64,000 nt of DNA from Lysobacteraceae bacterium NML91-0213 (GCA_002798175.1 NWQL01000001.1:707095-771094); one strand, 5' to 3'. Shown: positions 19,455 to 29,189, counted from the stretch's first letter. Numbers and translations are program-made. The notes: generated from the sequence alone by a model not told the origin.

Positions 19455-19478
19455 AAAGGCCGCGCATGCGCGGCCTTT
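19455..19478. terminator. shared bidirectional terminator between helicase and ferredoxin genes
   Basis: A perfect 24-base palindrome (AAAGGCCGCGCA and its complement). Read on the minus strand it continues into six T, suiting the fdxA transcript. Read on the plus strand it can also end the helicase transcript. Confidence 0.85.
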
Positions 19479-19532
19479 CCATGTGTCGATCGAGGCAGGG
19501 CGGAGCGGGGGAGGTCCCGGTCGCCGCTGCGC

Positions 19533-19856
19533 TCAGCGTTCCAGCAGCGGCAGCTTGTCGGGCTTGCCTTCCCAGTCCTTGGCGTCCGCCGGCGGCTCCT
19601 TGCGGGTGGTGATCACCGGCCAGTCGCGCGACAGCTCCGCATTCAGTGCCACGAAATGCTCCTGCCCGGCGGGAACGTCATCCTCCGGGTAGATCGCGTT
19701 GATCGGGCATTCCGGCTCGCACAGGGTGCAGTCGATGCACTCGTCCGGGTCGATCACCAGGAAGTTCGGGCCTTCGTGGAAACAGTCGACCGGGCACACC
19801 TCGACGCAGTCGGTGTACTTGCACTTGATGCAGTTCTCGGTGACGACGAAAGGCAT
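19533..19856 (-). CDS. fdxA: ferredoxin FdxA (7Fe-8S type)
   Basis: A 107-residue cytoplasmic electron carrier. The N-terminal cluster region reads [20 protein letters not shown] and continues CPVDCF; the second reads [12 protein letters not shown]. This pattern is typical of ferredoxins with one 3Fe-4S and one 4Fe-4S cluster, as in Pseudomonas and Azotobacter FdxA. The C-terminal extension of about 45 residues is also family-typical. It is a single-gene transcript between the helicase terminator and the tRNA-Glu terminator. Confidence 0.95.
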   Translation of the reverse strand: MPFVVTENCIKCKYTDCVEVCPVDCFHEGPNFLVIDPDECIDCTLCEPECPINAIYPEDDVPAGQEHFVALNAELSRDWPVITTRKEPPADAKDWEGKPDKLPLLER

Positions 19857-19953
19857 GGAGTTCCTCGGGGCGATACGACAGCCAGGCCGACAAGTTTAAG
19901 CCACGTGTCCGACTGGCGGTGCGAGCGGTTCGCATCCGCTTGCGTGCAAAGAA

Positions 19954-19983
19954 GAAAGCCCGCGTCCTGCGACGCGGGCTTTC
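19954..19983 (-). terminator. terminator of tRNA-Glu
   Basis: A 13-pair stem (GAAAGCCCGCGTC with its complement) and a four-base loop, followed on the minus strand by a T-rich tail. It begins only a few bases after the tRNA CCA end. Confidence 0.9.
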
Positions 19984-19988
19984 GGATA

Positions 19989-20064
19989 TGGCGCTCCCTA
20001 CGGGATTCGAACCCGTGTTTTAGCCTTGAGAGGGCCACGTCCTAGGCCTCTAGACGAAGGGAGC
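19989..20064 (-). tRNA. tRNA-Glu (CTC)
   Basis: A 76-base tRNA read on the minus strand. The acceptor arm is GCTCCCT paired with AGGGAGC, followed by G and an encoded CCA. The T arm contains GGTTCGAATCC. The anticodon loop CTCTCAA sits on a five-pair stem, giving anticodon CTC. The overall sequence closely parallels Escherichia coli tRNA-Glu. Its own terminator follows. The 3' end is not followed by mobile-element genes. Confidence 0.96.
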
Positions 20065-20128
20065 GATGTCGGCCCGGGGGCCACCGGTTGGACGACCGGC
20101 CTGTACGGAGCGTGATGTCCCGTGCAGC

Positions 20129-20143
20129 TTGCTAGTATAGCAA
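20129..20143. promoter_or_regulatory. TTGCTA-GTA-TAGCAA palindrome between tRNA-Glu and pcnB
   Basis: A perfect six-base inverted repeat around GTA. It contains TATACT on the minus strand and TAGTAT or TATAGC on the plus strand, any of which could be a -10 element. It lies 65 bases before the tRNA and 74 before pcnB. It could be an operator overlapping one or both promoters. No good -35 boxes are visible. Confidence 0.4.
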
Positions 20144-20216
20144 CACAAGGACGCCGTTGTGTCGTCCCCGCGTCCGCCCGAGAGAAATTTTCGCGGACCT
20201 TTTCCAGAAGCACTTG

Positions 20217-21563
20217 ATGACCCAGACCCCAGACTCCGTTCCCGCGTCCCTTCCGGTGCCCGTGCTGCGCACCATCGCCCGCGAACACCACCCGATCTCG
20301 CGCAAGGACATCAGCCCCGGCGCACTGCGCGTGCTGTATCGCCTTCGCGAGGCCGGGCACGGCGCCTTCCTGGTGGGCGGCGCGGTCCGCGACCTGCTGA
20401 TCGGCCTGCAGCCCAAGGACTTCGACATCGCCACCGATGCCACGCCCGACGAGGTGCGCGCGCTGTTCCGCAATTCGCGGCTGATCGGGCGGCGCTTCCG
20501 GCTCGCTCACGTGGTGTTCGGCCGGGAGATCGTCGAGGTCGCCACCTTCCGCTCCAATGCCGATGACGGCAGCGGCGACCGCGAGACCCACGAGGGCGGC
20601 CGCCTGCTGCGCGACAACGTCTACGGCACGATCGAGGAGGACGCGATCCGCCGCGACTTCACCGCCAACGCGCTCTATTACGCGATCGAGGACTTCTCGG
20701 TGCGCGATTACGTCGGCGGCTTCGAGGACGTGCAGAACCGCGTGCTCAAGCTGATCGGCGACCCCGAGCAGCGCTACCGCGAGGACCCGGTGCGCATGCT
20801 GCGCGCGGTGCGGCTGGCGGCGAAGCTCGACTTCAGCATCGATCCGGCCACCGCCGCGCCGATCGCGGTGCTGGCACCGCTGCTGCGCGAGGCCGCGCCG
20901 GCACGGCTGTTCGAGGAATGCCTGAAGCTGTTCCTGTCCGGCCGCGGCGAAGCCAGTTTCCTCGGCCTCGAGGCGCACGGGCTGTTGCCGGTCCTGTTCC
21001 CGGAAAGCGCGGCTGCGCTTGCGCGCAACCGCAGTGGGGTGCTTCGGGAATTCATCCTCGAAGGCCTGCGCAACACCGATGCGCGGGTCGCGGCCGACGA
21101 GCCGGTGTCGCCGGCGTTCCTGTTCGCGCTGCTGCTGTGGCCGGCGTACTGCCATGCGCTGATCGGCCTGCAGGCCGCTGGCACGCATGCCGCGGAGGCG
21201 CAGCGCCGGGCCGCCGACCGGGTGACCCTGCACCAGCTCACCACGATCGCGCTGCCGCGCCGGTTCTCACTGCCGATGCAGGAGATCTGGCTGCTGCAGA
21301 CCCGCCTGCCGCTGCGCCAGCGCAAGCGGGTGGTGCGCACGCTCGCACACCCGCGCTTCCGCGCAGCGTTCGACTTCCTGGTGCTGCGCGATGCCGCATC
21401 GGGCAGCCATGCCGAGGACGTCGCGTTCTGGCGCGAGGCGCAGCGCGATCCCGACCACGCCATCGCCGCGCATCCGCCCGCGACCGACGGTGAGGACGCA
21501 ACGGGTGAGCCGCGCAAGCGACGTCGCCGCCGGCGTCGCCCTGCGTCGGCCGACGCCGGCTGA
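20217..21563 (+). CDS. pcnB: poly(A) polymerase I PcnB
   Basis: A 448-residue class II nucleotidyltransferase that adds 3' poly(A) tails to RNA and so promotes decay. The fingerprint FLVGGAVRDLL (residues 51-61) with DFDIATDA (68-75) supplies the catalytic aspartates. The RNA-binding helical region follows (EDPVRMLRAVRLAAKL). A very basic tail (RKRRRRRRR) at the C-terminus distinguishes PcnB from CCA-adding enzyme. The ATG at 20217 has AGAAG upstream; a TTG 60 bases earlier is less likely. folK follows after seven bases. Confidence 0.94.
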   Translation: MTQTPDSVPASLPVPVLRTIAREHHPISRKDISPGALRVLYRLREAGHGAFLVGGAVRDLLIGLQPKDFDIATDATPDEVRALFRNSRLIGRRFRLAHVVFGREIVEVATFRSNADDGSGDRETHEGGRLLRDNVYGTIEEDAIRRDFTANALYYAIEDFSVRDYVGGFEDVQNRVLKLIGDPEQRYREDPVRMLRAVRLAAKLDFSIDPATAAPIAVLAPLLREAAPARLFEECLKLFLSGRGEASFLGLEAHGLLPVLFPESAAALARNRSGVLREFILEGLRNTDARVAADEPVSPAFLFALLLWPAYCHALIGLQAAGTHAAEAQRRAADRVTLHQLTTIALPRRFSLPMQEIWLLQTRLPLRQRKRVVRTLAHPRFRAAFDFLVLRDAASGSHAEDVAFWREAQRDPDHAIAAHPPATDGEDATGEPRKRRRRRRRPASADAG

Positions 21564-21570
21564 TCGCCAC

Positions 21571-22119
21571 ATGCCCGCCTCGTCGGAGTGCGGCGCGGCT
21601 TCGACGGTCGAGGCCGCGATCGGCCTTGGCGCAAATCTCGGTGATCCAGCGGCCACCCTGCGCAGCGCGTTCGATGCGCTGGCGGCGCTGCCCGCTACCG
21701 CCCTTGTGGCGGCGTCGCCGCTGTATCGCAGCGCGGCGTGGGGCCGGGAGGACCAGCCTGCATTCGTGAATGCGGTCGCGCGGTTGCGCACTGCGCTGGC
21801 CCCCGACGCGCTGCTGGAGGCGCTGCTGCGCATCGAGACCGCGCACGGCCGCGTGCGCGCGGATGATCCGGCGCAGCGCTGGGGGCCGCGCCTGCTCGAT
21901 CTCGACCTGCTGCTGTACGGCGATGCGCGCATCGACACGACGCGCCTGCGCGTGCCGCACCCACATCTGCACCAGCGCGCATTCGCACTGCGGCCGCTGC
22001 TCGACGTGTGGCCGGATGCGTCGATTCCGGGCATCGGCCCCGCACGCGGGCTGCTGCCAGCCATCGACGACGGTGGCGTGGTGCGTCTGCAAGAGGGCGG
22101 GCCCGGCGGGCAGTCGTAG
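21571..22119 (+). CDS. folK: 6-hydroxymethyl-7,8-dihydropterin pyrophosphokinase FolK
   Basis: A 182-residue enzyme of folate synthesis that transfers pyrophosphate from ATP to hydroxymethyl-dihydropterin. The family signature [14 protein letters not shown] lies at residues 104-117, and the N-terminal [11 protein letters not shown] at 16-26. The pcnB-folK-panB order is common in gammaproteobacteria. The start seven bases after pcnB gives a normal N-terminus. Confidence 0.95.
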   Translation: MPASSECGAASTVEAAIGLGANLGDPAATLRSAFDALAALPATALVAASPLYRSAAWGREDQPAFVNAVARLRTALAPDALLEALLRIETAHGRVRADDPAQRWGPRLLDLDLLLYGDARIDTTRLRVPHPHLHQRAFALRPLLDVWPDASIPGIGPARGLLPAIDDGGVVRLQEGGPGGQS

Positions 22120-22139
22120 GCGGGCAGGGCTACACTCGG

Positions 22140-22943
22140 ATGATGGACAAGCCGATCACCGTTCCCGACCTCCTCGCCGCGCGCCAGGCCGGCCGCAAGC
22201 TCAGCATGCTCACTGTCTACGACGCCGGCTTCGCGCGGGTGCTCGATGCCAATGGTGTCGACCTGCTGCTGGTTGGCGACTCGCTGGGCATGGTGGTGCA
22301 GGGCCACGGCTCGACGCTGCCGGTCACGGTCGACGACATCGCCTATCACACCGCGTGCGTGGCACGGGTCATCCAGCGCGCGTTGCTGGTCGCCGATCTG
22401 CCGTTCCAGGCCGATGCCACGCCGGAGCGCGCACTCGATGCCTCCACCCGGCTGCTGCAGGCCGGCGCGACGATGGTCAAGCTCGAAGGCGCCGGGCCCA
22501 AGCTCGAGGTGATCCGCTTCCTCGTCGAGCGCGAGATCCCGGTCTGCGCACACCTGGGACTGACGCCGCAGTCGGTGCTGCGAATGGGCGGGTTCAAGGT
22601 GCAGGGGCGTGGCGCCACCGCGGCCGAGCGTCTGCGCGAGGAAGCGCGCCAGGTGGCCGAGGCCGGTGCCGCGCTGATCGTGCTGGAAGGCGTGCCGGCA
22701 CCGCTGGCGGCGGACATCACCGCGGCCAGTGCGGTGCCGACGATCGGCATCGGTGCCGGTGTCCACTGCGATGGCCAGGTGCTGGTGCTGCACGACATGC
22801 TCGGTCTCGACAGCGGCCACCGCCGCCCGCGTTTCGTCAGGGATTTCCTCGGCGAGGGCGGTTCCGTCGCCGGCGCGGTGCAGGCCTTTGTCGCGGCAGT
22901 GCGCGACGGCAGCTTCCCGGCCGCCGAGCACTCCTACCGATAG
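22140..22943 (+). CDS. panB: ketopantoate hydroxymethyltransferase PanB
   Basis: A 267-residue (beta/alpha)8 enzyme making ketopantoate from ketoisovalerate and methylene-tetrahydrofolate, the first committed step to pantothenate. Visible motifs are LTVYDAGFA (24-32), [11 protein letters not shown] (45-55, with the metal-binding Asp) and [15 protein letters not shown] codons at 22140 and 22143 are both possible starts. It lies 20 bases after folK and 142 before panC. Confidence 0.95.
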   Translation: MMDKPITVPDLLAARQAGRKLSMLTVYDAGFARVLDANGVDLLLVGDSLGMVVQGHGSTLPVTVDDIAYHTACVARVIQRALLVADLPFQADATPERALDASTRLLQAGATMVKLEGAGPKLEVIRFLVEREIPVCAHLGLTPQSVLRMGGFKVQGRGATAAERLREEARQVAEAGAALIVLEGVPAPLAADITAASAVPTIGIGAGVHCDGQVLVLHDMLGLDSGHRRPRFVRDFLGEGGSVAGAVQAFVAAVRDGSFPAAEHSYR

Positions 22944-23085
22944 CGGGTGGCCGCAGCGGCTGCGGAAATGCGCGAAGGCCGGTGCAGGCGCAGATGCCTT
23001 TGCGCAATCCGCGTCCTGGGCGCGAGGCTGCGTGCCGCCGCCGGGTGATCTGCGAGAATTCCCTGCCGCCCGCAACCACCTGCCC

Positions 23086-23937
23086 ATGATCGACATCATC
23101 CACAGCCTCGACATCCTGCGCGGGCGCATCCGCGCCTGGAAACAGCAGGGCCTGCGCGTGGGCCTGGTGCCGACGATGGGCAACCTGCACAGCGGCCACT
23201 ATTCGCTGGTGCGCCTGGCCCGCGCGCACGCCGACCGTGTCGTTGCCAGCGTGTTCGTGAACCCGACGCAATTCGGCCCGCACGAGGATTTCGCCCGCTA
23301 CCCGCGCACGCCCGAAGCCGATGCCGATGGCCTGGCCACCGCAGGCTGCGACGTGATGTGGGCGCCGTCGGTGGAGACGATGTATCCGCTGGGCGTCGAC
23401 AACGCCGTCCGCATGTCGGTGCCCGGCGTGACCGGAGTGCTCGAAGGGGCGCAGCGCCCGGGGCACTTCGACGGCGTGGCCACGGTGGTGTCGCGACTGT
23501 TCCTGCAGGTGCAGCCCGATGTGGCCGCGTTCGGGCTCAAGGACTACCAGCAGCTGGCGGTGATCCGGCATTTCGTGCGCGACCTGGCATTCCCGGTCCA
23601 GCTGCTGGCCGGCCCCATCGTCCGCGACGACGATGGCCTGGCGCTCAGTTCCCGCAACCAGTACCTGACGCCGGAACAGCGTCGCTCCGCACCGTTGATC
23701 CACGCCACGCTGCAGCGCATGCGCGAGCAGAGCCTTGCCGGCCTACCGCGCGGGATGGTGGAAGCGCAGGCGCGGGAAACCCTGGCCTCCAACGACTTCG
23801 AGGTGGACTACGCGGTGGTGCGCACGCCCACGCTCGACGTGCCGCCCGATGGTGGTGGCCCCCGCGTGGCGTTGATCGCGGCACGCCTCGGAACCACCCG
23901 GCTGATCGACAATCTCGAGTTCGGCAGCAGCAGCTGA
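23086..23937 (+). CDS. panC: pantothenate synthetase PanC
   Basis: A 283-residue adenylate-forming ligase joining pantoate and beta-alanine with ATP. The nucleotide-binding segment [14 protein letters not shown] is at residues 29-42. [22 protein letters not shown] and DGLALSSRN are further family blocks. The upstream in-frame extension overlaps panB and is not family-like, so the ATG at 23086 is preferred. It shares the pathway with panB and panD. Confidence 0.95.
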   Translation: MIDIIHSLDILRGRIRAWKQQGLRVGLVPTMGNLHSGHYSLVRLARAHADRVVASVFVNPTQFGPHEDFARYPRTPEADADGLATAGCDVMWAPSVETMYPLGVDNAVRMSVPGVTGVLEGAQRPGHFDGVATVVSRLFLQVQPDVAAFGLKDYQQLAVIRHFVRDLAFPVQLLAGPIVRDDDGLALSSRNQYLTPEQRRSAPLIHATLQRMREQSLAGLPRGMVEAQARETLASNDFEVDYAVVRTPTLDVPPDGGGPRVALIAARLGTTRLIDNLEFGSSS

Positions 23938-23955
23938 ACCCTGTCCGCACTTTTG

Positions 23956-23983
23956 TTGCGATGCGGCAGGGGGTGCATATACT
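23956..23983 (+). promoter_or_regulatory. candidate sigma-70 promoter of panD-pgi
   Basis: TTGCGA at 23956-23961 and TATACT at 23978-23983 are separated by 16 bases, close to the sigma-70 consensus. It sits about 55 bases before panD, giving a short leader. This suggests that panD-pgi is transcribed separately from panB-panC. Confidence 0.6.
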
Positions 23984-24037
23984 GGCGGCTTCCGCGGACC
24001 CCACGTCCCGCAGCTCCCGTTCCCGCGGGCCGACGCC

Positions 24038-24418
24038 ATGCAACTGACCCTGCTCAAAGCCAAGATCCACCGCGCCACCGTCACCCACGCGGAGCTGCAC
24101 TACGAAGGCTCCTGCGCGATCGATGGCGACCTGCTCGACCTGTCGGGTATCCGCGAGTACGAGCGCATCGAGATCTACAACATCAACAACGGCGAGCGTT
24201 TCGCGACCTACGCGATCCGTGCCGACGCGGGCAGCGGGATCATTTCCGTCAACGGTGCCGCCGCGCACAAGGCCGCCTGCGGCGACCTCGTCATCATCTG
24301 CGCCTATGGCGGCTGTGACGAGGCGGAAGCGGCGGCATTCAAGCCGAGCCTGGTGTATGTCGACCGCCAGAACCGGATGACGCACACCAACGATTCGATT
24401 CCGGCGCAGGCGGCCTGA
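24038..24418 (+). CDS. panD: aspartate 1-decarboxylase PanD (pyruvoyl enzyme)
   Basis: A 126-residue proenzyme making beta-alanine from aspartate. Self-cleavage is expected between Gly24 and Ser25 (YEGSCAID), producing the pyruvoyl cofactor on Ser25. Lys9 and the [13 protein letters not shown] region match the family. The stop overlaps the pgi start by one base (TGATG), so the two genes are translationally coupled. Confidence 0.96.
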   Translation: MQLTLLKAKIHRATVTHAELHYEGSCAIDGDLLDLSGIREYERIEIYNINNGERFATYAIRADAGSGIISVNGAAAHKAACGDLVIICAYGGCDEAEAAAFKPSLVYVDRQNRMTHTNDSIPAQAA

Positions 24419-25941
24419 TGCCGGCGGCGGCGCAACGGCTTCAGCAGGCGCTGGCGCCGCACGCGCGCCGCCTCTCGGATGCCCGGATCGCCGGGCTGCT
24501 CGGTGCCGACCCGGCACGCGCGACCACGCTGTCGTTGCGGGTCGGGCCGCTGTACGCGAATTTCGCCCGCCAGCGCTTCGATGCACCGGCATTGGCCGCG
24601 CTGCATGCGCTGGCCGGCGAGGCCGGCCTGCCGCAGGCCCTGCGCGCGCTGTTCGACGGCGCGATGGTCAATCCCTCCGAACAGCGTCCGGCCCTGCACG
24701 TGGCGTTGCGTTCCGCGCTCGGCACCACGTCGGCGGCACGCGATGCACATGCGCAGGCGCACGCGGCACGCGCGCGCATGGCGACGATGGTGGATGCGCT
24801 GGCGGCGTCGGACGTCACCGATATCGTCAACGTCGGCATCGGTGGTTCCGACCTCGGCCCGCGACTGGTCGACGATGCGCTGAAGGATGCGCACAGCGGC
24901 CGCTTCCGCGTGCACTTCCTGACCAATGTCGATGGCAGCGACGCCTTCCATCGCCTGCGTGGACTGGATCCGGCCAGGACCGCGGCGATCCTGGTGTCGA
25001 AGAGCTTCGGCACCCAGGAGACCCTGCTCAACGGGGCCATCCTGCGCGACTGGCTGGGCGGCGGCGAACGTCTCTACGCGGTGAGCGCGAACGTCGAAAA
25101 GGCCCAGACGTTCGGCGTCGACCCCGCGCGCGTGCTGCCCATGTGGGACTGGGTGGGCGGGCGCTACTCGTTGTGGTCGGCGGTCGGTTTCTCGATCGCG
25201 CTGGCGATCGGCATGGATGGCTTCGACGCGCTGCTGGCCGGCGCGGCGGAGATGGATGCGCACGTGCTCGAGGCGCCGCCGGAAGCCAACCTGCCGATGC
25301 TGCACGCGTTGACCGCGGTGTGGAATCGCAATGGCCTCGGCCTGCCGACCCATGCCGTGCTGCCCTACGACGAGCGTCTTGCGTTGCTGCCGGCCTACCT
25401 GCAGCAGCTGGTGATGGAAAGCCTCGGCAAGTCGGTCACCCCCGATGGCGAAGCGGCCGATGTCGACACGGTGCCGGTGCTATGGGGCGGTGCCGGCACG
25501 AATTCGCAGCACAGTTTCTTCCAGGCGCTGCACCAAGGCACCCAGACCGTGCCTGCGGACTTCATCGGCACCGTGCGGCCGGACCACCCGTATGCCGAGA
25601 ACCACGCCGCGCTGCTGTCGAACCTGCTGGCGCAGACCGAGGCGCTGGCCAACGGCCATGCTGCCGAGGATGCGCAGATGCGCTATCCCGGCAATCGCCC
25701 GTCGACGCTGTTCCTGCTCGACGCACTGACCCCGCACTCGCTCGGCGCACTGATCGCACTCTACGAGCACAGCGTCTACCTGCAGTCGGTGCTCTGGGGC
25801 ATCAACGCCTTCGACCAGTGGGGCGTGGAGCTGGGCAAGCGCATCGCCGGTGAACTGCTGCCGGCAGTGAAGGGCGAGCCCGCGCGGGTGGAAGACCCGG
25901 TGACCCGCGCGCTGCTCGCGGAGATCGCCGCGCGGCGTTGA
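24418..25941 (+). CDS. pgi: glucose-6-phosphate isomerase
   Basis: A 507-residue glycolytic and gluconeogenic enzyme interconverting glucose 6-phosphate and fructose 6-phosphate. Diagnostic blocks are [14 protein letters not shown] (about 137-150), [25 protein letters not shown] with the catalytic His, and [12 protein letters not shown] with the catalytic Lys. It is somewhat shorter than the enterobacterial enzyme, which is usual in this lineage. It is coupled to panD and convergent with queG across a 79-base gap holding no clear terminator. Confidence 0.96.
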   Translation: MPAAAQRLQQALAPHARRLSDARIAGLLGADPARATTLSLRVGPLYANFARQRFDAPALAALHALAGEAGLPQALRALFDGAMVNPSEQRPALHVALRSALGTTSAARDAHAQAHAARARMATMVDALAASDVTDIVNVGIGGSDLGPRLVDDALKDAHSGRFRVHFLTNVDGSDAFHRLRGLDPARTAAILVSKSFGTQETLLNGAILRDWLGGGERLYAVSANVEKAQTFGVDPARVLPMWDWVGGRYSLWSAVGFSIALAIGMDGFDALLAGAAEMDAHVLEAPPEANLPMLHALTAVWNRNGLGLPTHAVLPYDERLALLPAYLQQLVMESLGKSVTPDGEAADVDTVPVLWGGAGTNSQHSFFQALHQGTQTVPADFIGTVRPDHPYAENHAALLSNLLAQTEALANGHAAEDAQMRYPGNRPSTLFLLDALTPHSLGALIALYEHSVYLQSVLWGINAFDQWGVELGKRIAGELLPAVKGEPARVEDPVTRALLAEIAARR

Positions 25942-26020
25942 GCAGGCGGCCTCCCGGTGTCGCCCTCCCTTGGAGGGGGCCGGCAGCGGCGCCGTGGGGC
26001 ACGAGCGCCACGCAGGCGTG

Positions 26021-27097
26021 CTACATGCCGTGTCGTCGCAGCGCCCAGCCGACGTGCTCGTCGACCAGTGCATCGCCCGAGTGCTCGCGTGAGCGCAGTG
26101 CGCCCAGTGTTTCCGGCGTCGTCGGTGCATTGCCCAGCGCCACCGCGATATTGCGCAGCCAGCGTCGGTGCCCGCTGCGGCGGATCGCCGAGCCCTCGGT
26201 GCGCTGCAGGAATTCCTCTTCCGTCCACGCGAACAGTTCCGCCAAGGTCGCCGTGTCAAGGTTGTTGCGCACGCGGAAGTCGGGCTCGTCATGGCGGCGG
26301 GCGAATTTGTTCCACGGGCAGACCAGCTGGCAGTCGTCGCAGCCGAAGATGCGGTTGCCGATCGGCGCGCGCAGCGGTTCCGGGATCGGCCCGTCGTGTT
26401 CGATGGTGAGGTAGCTGATGCAGCGCCGCGCATCCAGCCGCTGCGGTGCCACGATCGCACCGGTCGGGCAGATGTCGATGCAGCGGGTGCAGGTACCGCA
26501 ATGTGCGGTCGCGGGCGGGTCCACCGGCAGCGGCAGGTCGATGTAGATCTCGCCGAGGAAGAACCACGAGCCACCATCGCGGTCGATCAGGCAGGTGTGC
26601 TTGCCGATCCAGCCCAGGCCGGCATTGCGTGCGAGTGCACGTTCGAGCACCGGCGCGGAATCGACGAACACGCGGTGGCCGAACGGGCCCACCAACCCGG
26701 CGATGCGGTCGGCAAGCTTCTGCAGCCGGTTGCGCATCAGCTTGTGGTAGTCGCGGCCAAGCGCGTAGCGGGCCACGTAGGCGCGGCTGCCATCGGCCAG
26801 GGTGCGCCAGCTGTCGTCATGGTCGCCGGGGCCGTAGTCGAGCCCGACCGAGATCACCCGCAGCGTGCCCGGCACCAGCTCCGCCGGGCGTGCGCGACGA
26901 TCGCCGTGGCGGGCCATCCATTCCATGGTGCCGTACAGACCCTCGGCCAGCCACGAACGCAGATGTGCTTCGTCCTCGCCGAGCTCGATGCCGCTGATGC
27001 CCATGCGCTGGAAGCCCGCATCGCGCGCAAGTTCACGGATCCGCGCAGCCAGTGCATCGGCGTCGGAATCGAGCGGGCGGGGCGCGGGTGCGTTCAC
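26021..27097 (-). CDS. queG: epoxyqueuosine reductase QueG
   Basis: A 358-residue cobalamin- and iron-sulfur-dependent enzyme that performs the last step of queuosine synthesis on tRNA. Two 4Fe-4S motifs are visible, CGTCTRCIDICPTGAI and CDDCQLVCPWNKF, with the N-terminal RYALGRDYHKLMR block. The start is probably GTG at 27097 (VNAPAPRP). A minus-strand TATACT lies only six bases upstream, so the mRNA may be leaderless. It is divergent from nnr with only 23 bases between starts. Confidence 0.92.
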   Translation of the reverse strand: MNAPAPRPLDSDADALAARIRELARDAGFQRMGISGIELGEDEAHLRSWLAEGLYGTMEWMARHGDRRARPAELVPGTLRVISVGLDYGPGDHDDSWRTLADGSRAYVARYALGRDYHKLMRNRLQKLADRIAGLVGPFGHRVFVDSAPVLERALARNAGLGWIGKHTCLIDRDGGSWFFLGEIYIDLPLPVDPPATAHCGTCTRCIDICPTGAIVAPQRLDARRCISYLTIEHDGPIPEPLRAPIGNRIFGCDDCQLVCPWNKFARRHDEPDFRVRNNLDTATLAELFAWTEEEFLQRTEGSAIRRSGHRRWLRNIAVALGNAPTTPETLGALRSREHSGDALVDEHVGWALRRHGM

Positions 27098-27120
27098 TGA
27101 CGAAGTATAGAATCGTGCCC
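27098..27120. promoter_or_regulatory. overlapping divergent promoters of queG and nnr
   Basis: The 23-base gap between two divergent start codons contains TATACT on the minus strand (27109-27104) and TATAGAAT on the plus strand (27106-27113). Both would place transcription starts at or next to the start codons, hinting at leaderless or very short-leader mRNAs. No clear -35 boxes are seen. Confidence 0.4.
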
Positions 27121-28614
27121 ATGAGCGAACCCGCACCCGGCGCGTCCGGCTTCCTGTATGCCACCGCCGCGTTGCGGCAGCTGGAACAGGCCGCGATCGA
27201 CGATGCCGGTGGCGATGGATCGGCGCTGATGGCCCGTGCGGGTGCAGCCGCCTTCAGGGTGGCTTGCACGCGGTGGCCGCAGGCGCGACGGATCGTGGTG
27301 GCATGCGGCCCGGGCAACAACGGCGGCGATGGCTACGTGTTCGCACTGCATGCGCTCGAGGGCGGTCGCGAGGTCCGCGTCGTGCACGCGCGCACCCACG
27401 CACCGCGCAGCGCGGTGGCGCAGCGTGCGGCGCAGGCGTTCATCGTGGCGGGTGGCAGCGTCGAGGTGTTCGACGCCGCGCTGCCGCCCTGCGAACTGCT
27501 CGTGGATGCGGTGCTGGGCATCGGCCTTGCGCGTGCGCCCGACGCGGATGTGTCGGCGCTGCTGCACGCGATCAACACGACGGGCGCGCCCGTATTCGCA
27601 CTCGACGTGCCCAGTGGCGTGGACGCCGGCAGCGGCGAAGTGCATCACGGCGCCGTCCTCGCCACGGTGACGCTGCAGTTCCTCGCCGCGCACCTGGGCC
27701 TGCACACCGGCGCCGCGCTCGACCACACCGGCGAGCGCCTGCTGGACACGCTGGACGTGCGTGCGCGGGTGCATGCCGGTGTGCGCGCCGATGCGCAGTG
27801 GTTTGCTGCCGCCGCCCTGGCGGGCTGGTTCGCGCCGCGTGCGCGCAACAGCCACAAGGGGCAGGCCGGCCACGTGCTGTGCGTCGGCGGTGACCATGGC
27901 AGGGGCGGCGCGGTGCTGCTGGCAGCCGAGGCGGCGCTTCGCAGCGGCGCAGGACTGGTCAGCGTGGCCACGCGGGCGGCGCACGTGGCGCCGATGCTGG
28001 CGCGTCGCCCGGAGGCCATGGCGCATGCAGTGGACGACGTGTCCGGGCTGCAGCCATTGCTCGATGCGGCAACCGTGATCGCGCTCGGCCCGGGGCTCGG
28101 TACCGCGGCCTGGGGCCAGAGCCTGTACGCGGCCGCGCTCGCCGGCGGCCGGCCGCTGGTGCTCGATGCCGACGCGCTGAACCTGCTCGCGCGCGGCGGC
28201 GATGGGGTGCCGGCCGACACCGTGCTGACCCCGCACCCGGGTGAGGCCGCGCGTCTGCTGGGGTGCGATGTGGCACGCGTGCAGCGCGATCGCCACGCCG
28301 CGGCGCAGGCCCTGGCGACCCGTTTCGGCTGTTGCGTAATCCTCAAGGGCGCCGGCAGCCTCGTGGCGATGCCCGGATGCATGCCGCGGCTGATCGCGGC
28401 CGGGAATCCGGGCATGGCGGTTGGCGGGATGGGCGACGTGCTCACCGGTTGCGTGGCCGCCCTGCGTGCGCAGGGCATGGCCCCCTTCGAAGCCGCCACC
28501 GCAGGCGCGCTGCTGCATGCACATGCCGGTGATCGTGCTGCAGGCCAGGGCCGCGAACGTGGCCTGCTGCCCTCGGACCTGTTTTCCCATCTGCGCGAGG
28601 CCGTGAATCCGTGA
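27121..28614 (+). CDS. nnr: bifunctional NAD(P)HX epimerase and dehydratase
   Basis: A 497-residue metabolite-repair enzyme. The N-terminal YjeF-type epimerase domain carries CGPGNNGGDGYVFALHAL near residues 61-78. The C-terminal ADP- or ATP-dependent dehydratase domain has the ribokinase-like blocks GHVLCVGGDHGRGGAVLLA and NPGMAVGGMGDVLTG near 435. Together they restore hydrated NADH and NADPH. The ATG at 27121 gives a normal N-terminus. The stop overlaps the tsaE start (GTGA). Confidence 0.94.
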   Translation: MSEPAPGASGFLYATAALRQLEQAAIDDAGGDGSALMARAGAAAFRVACTRWPQARRIVVACGPGNNGGDGYVFALHALEGGREVRVVHARTHAPRSAVAQRAAQAFIVAGGSVEVFDAALPPCELLVDAVLGIGLARAPDADVSALLHAINTTGAPVFALDVPSGVDAGSGEVHHGAVLATVTLQFLAAHLGLHTGAALDHTGERLLDTLDVRARVHAGVRADAQWFAAAALAGWFAPRARNSHKGQAGHVLCVGGDHGRGGAVLLAAEAALRSGAGLVSVATRAAHVAPMLARRPEAMAHAVDDVSGLQPLLDAATVIALGPGLGTAAWGQSLYAAALAGGRPLVLDADALNLLARGGDGVPADTVLTPHPGEAARLLGCDVARVQRDRHAAAQALATRFGCCVILKGAGSLVAMPGCMPRLIAAGNPGMAVGGMGDVLTGCVAALRAQGMAPFEAATAGALLHAHAGDRAAGQGRERGLLPSDLFSHLREAVNP

Positions 28615-29090
28615 GTACCGGTGCCACCCTGCGGTTGCAGCTTGATGATCCTGCCGCGACCGCGGCGCTGGCGGCGCGCCTGGCGGTCGCGCAACCACGC
28701 GGTGGCGCGGTCGTGCATCTGCACGGCGACCTGGGCGCCGGCAAGTCCACGCTGGCACGCGCGTGGCTCAGGCACCTGGGCGTCGAAGGCACGGTGCGCA
28801 GCCCGACCTACACCCTGGTCGAGCGCTATCCGCTGCCCGGGGGCAACGAGGCGCTGCATCTCGACCTGTACCGGATCGGCGATCCGGGCGAGCTGGAATT
28901 CCTCGGTCTCGACGAATCCGCCGGGGCATTGTGGCTGGTGGAGTGGCCGCAACGCGGCGCCGGGGCGCTGCCGGCCGCGGATCTGGCTGTTTATCTGGCG
29001 ATCGCCGGGGACGGCCGTTCGGTCCGCATCGACGCCTGTTCGCCGACCGGGCGCGACTGGCTGGGGCGGCTGGGCGATGCTCACTTGTGA
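28611..29090 (+). CDS. tsaE: tRNA t6A37 threonylcarbamoyladenosine ATPase TsaE
   Basis: A 159-residue P-loop protein needed with TsaB, TsaC and TsaD for t6A at position 37 of ANN-decoding tRNAs. Walker A is GDLGAGKST at residues 39-47. RSPTYTLVERY and LHLDLYRIGDPGELEFLGLDE-like blocks are family-typical. GTG start, overlapping the nnr stop. The order nnr-tsaE-amidase-mutL is conserved in gammaproteobacteria. Confidence 0.95.
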   Translation: MSTGATLRLQLDDPAATAALAARLAVAQPRGGAVVHLHGDLGAGKSTLARAWLRHLGVEGTVRSPTYTLVERYPLPGGNEALHLDLYRIGDPGELEFLGLDESAGALWLVEWPQRGAGALPAADLAVYLAIAGDGRSVRIDACSPTGRDWLGRLGDAHL

Positions 29091-29189
29091 CGGTTTCCTG
29101 AACCACCTGTGGAGGAAGGGGTGGCAGGTAGCGGATTCATAAGGGAAAACATCTTGCAAACAAAACCGGCTGGTGCTTGACTACGGGCC

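Noticed and set aside
19989-20064. tRNA-Glu 3' end as an integration site for a mobile element
   Set aside because: No repeat of the tRNA 3' end was noticed nearby. Both flanks are ordinary core genes, fdxA and pcnB, with normal composition.
25942-26020. Terminator between convergent pgi and queG
   Set aside because: Only short imperfect stems such as CCCTCC with GGAGGG and no T-run on either strand.
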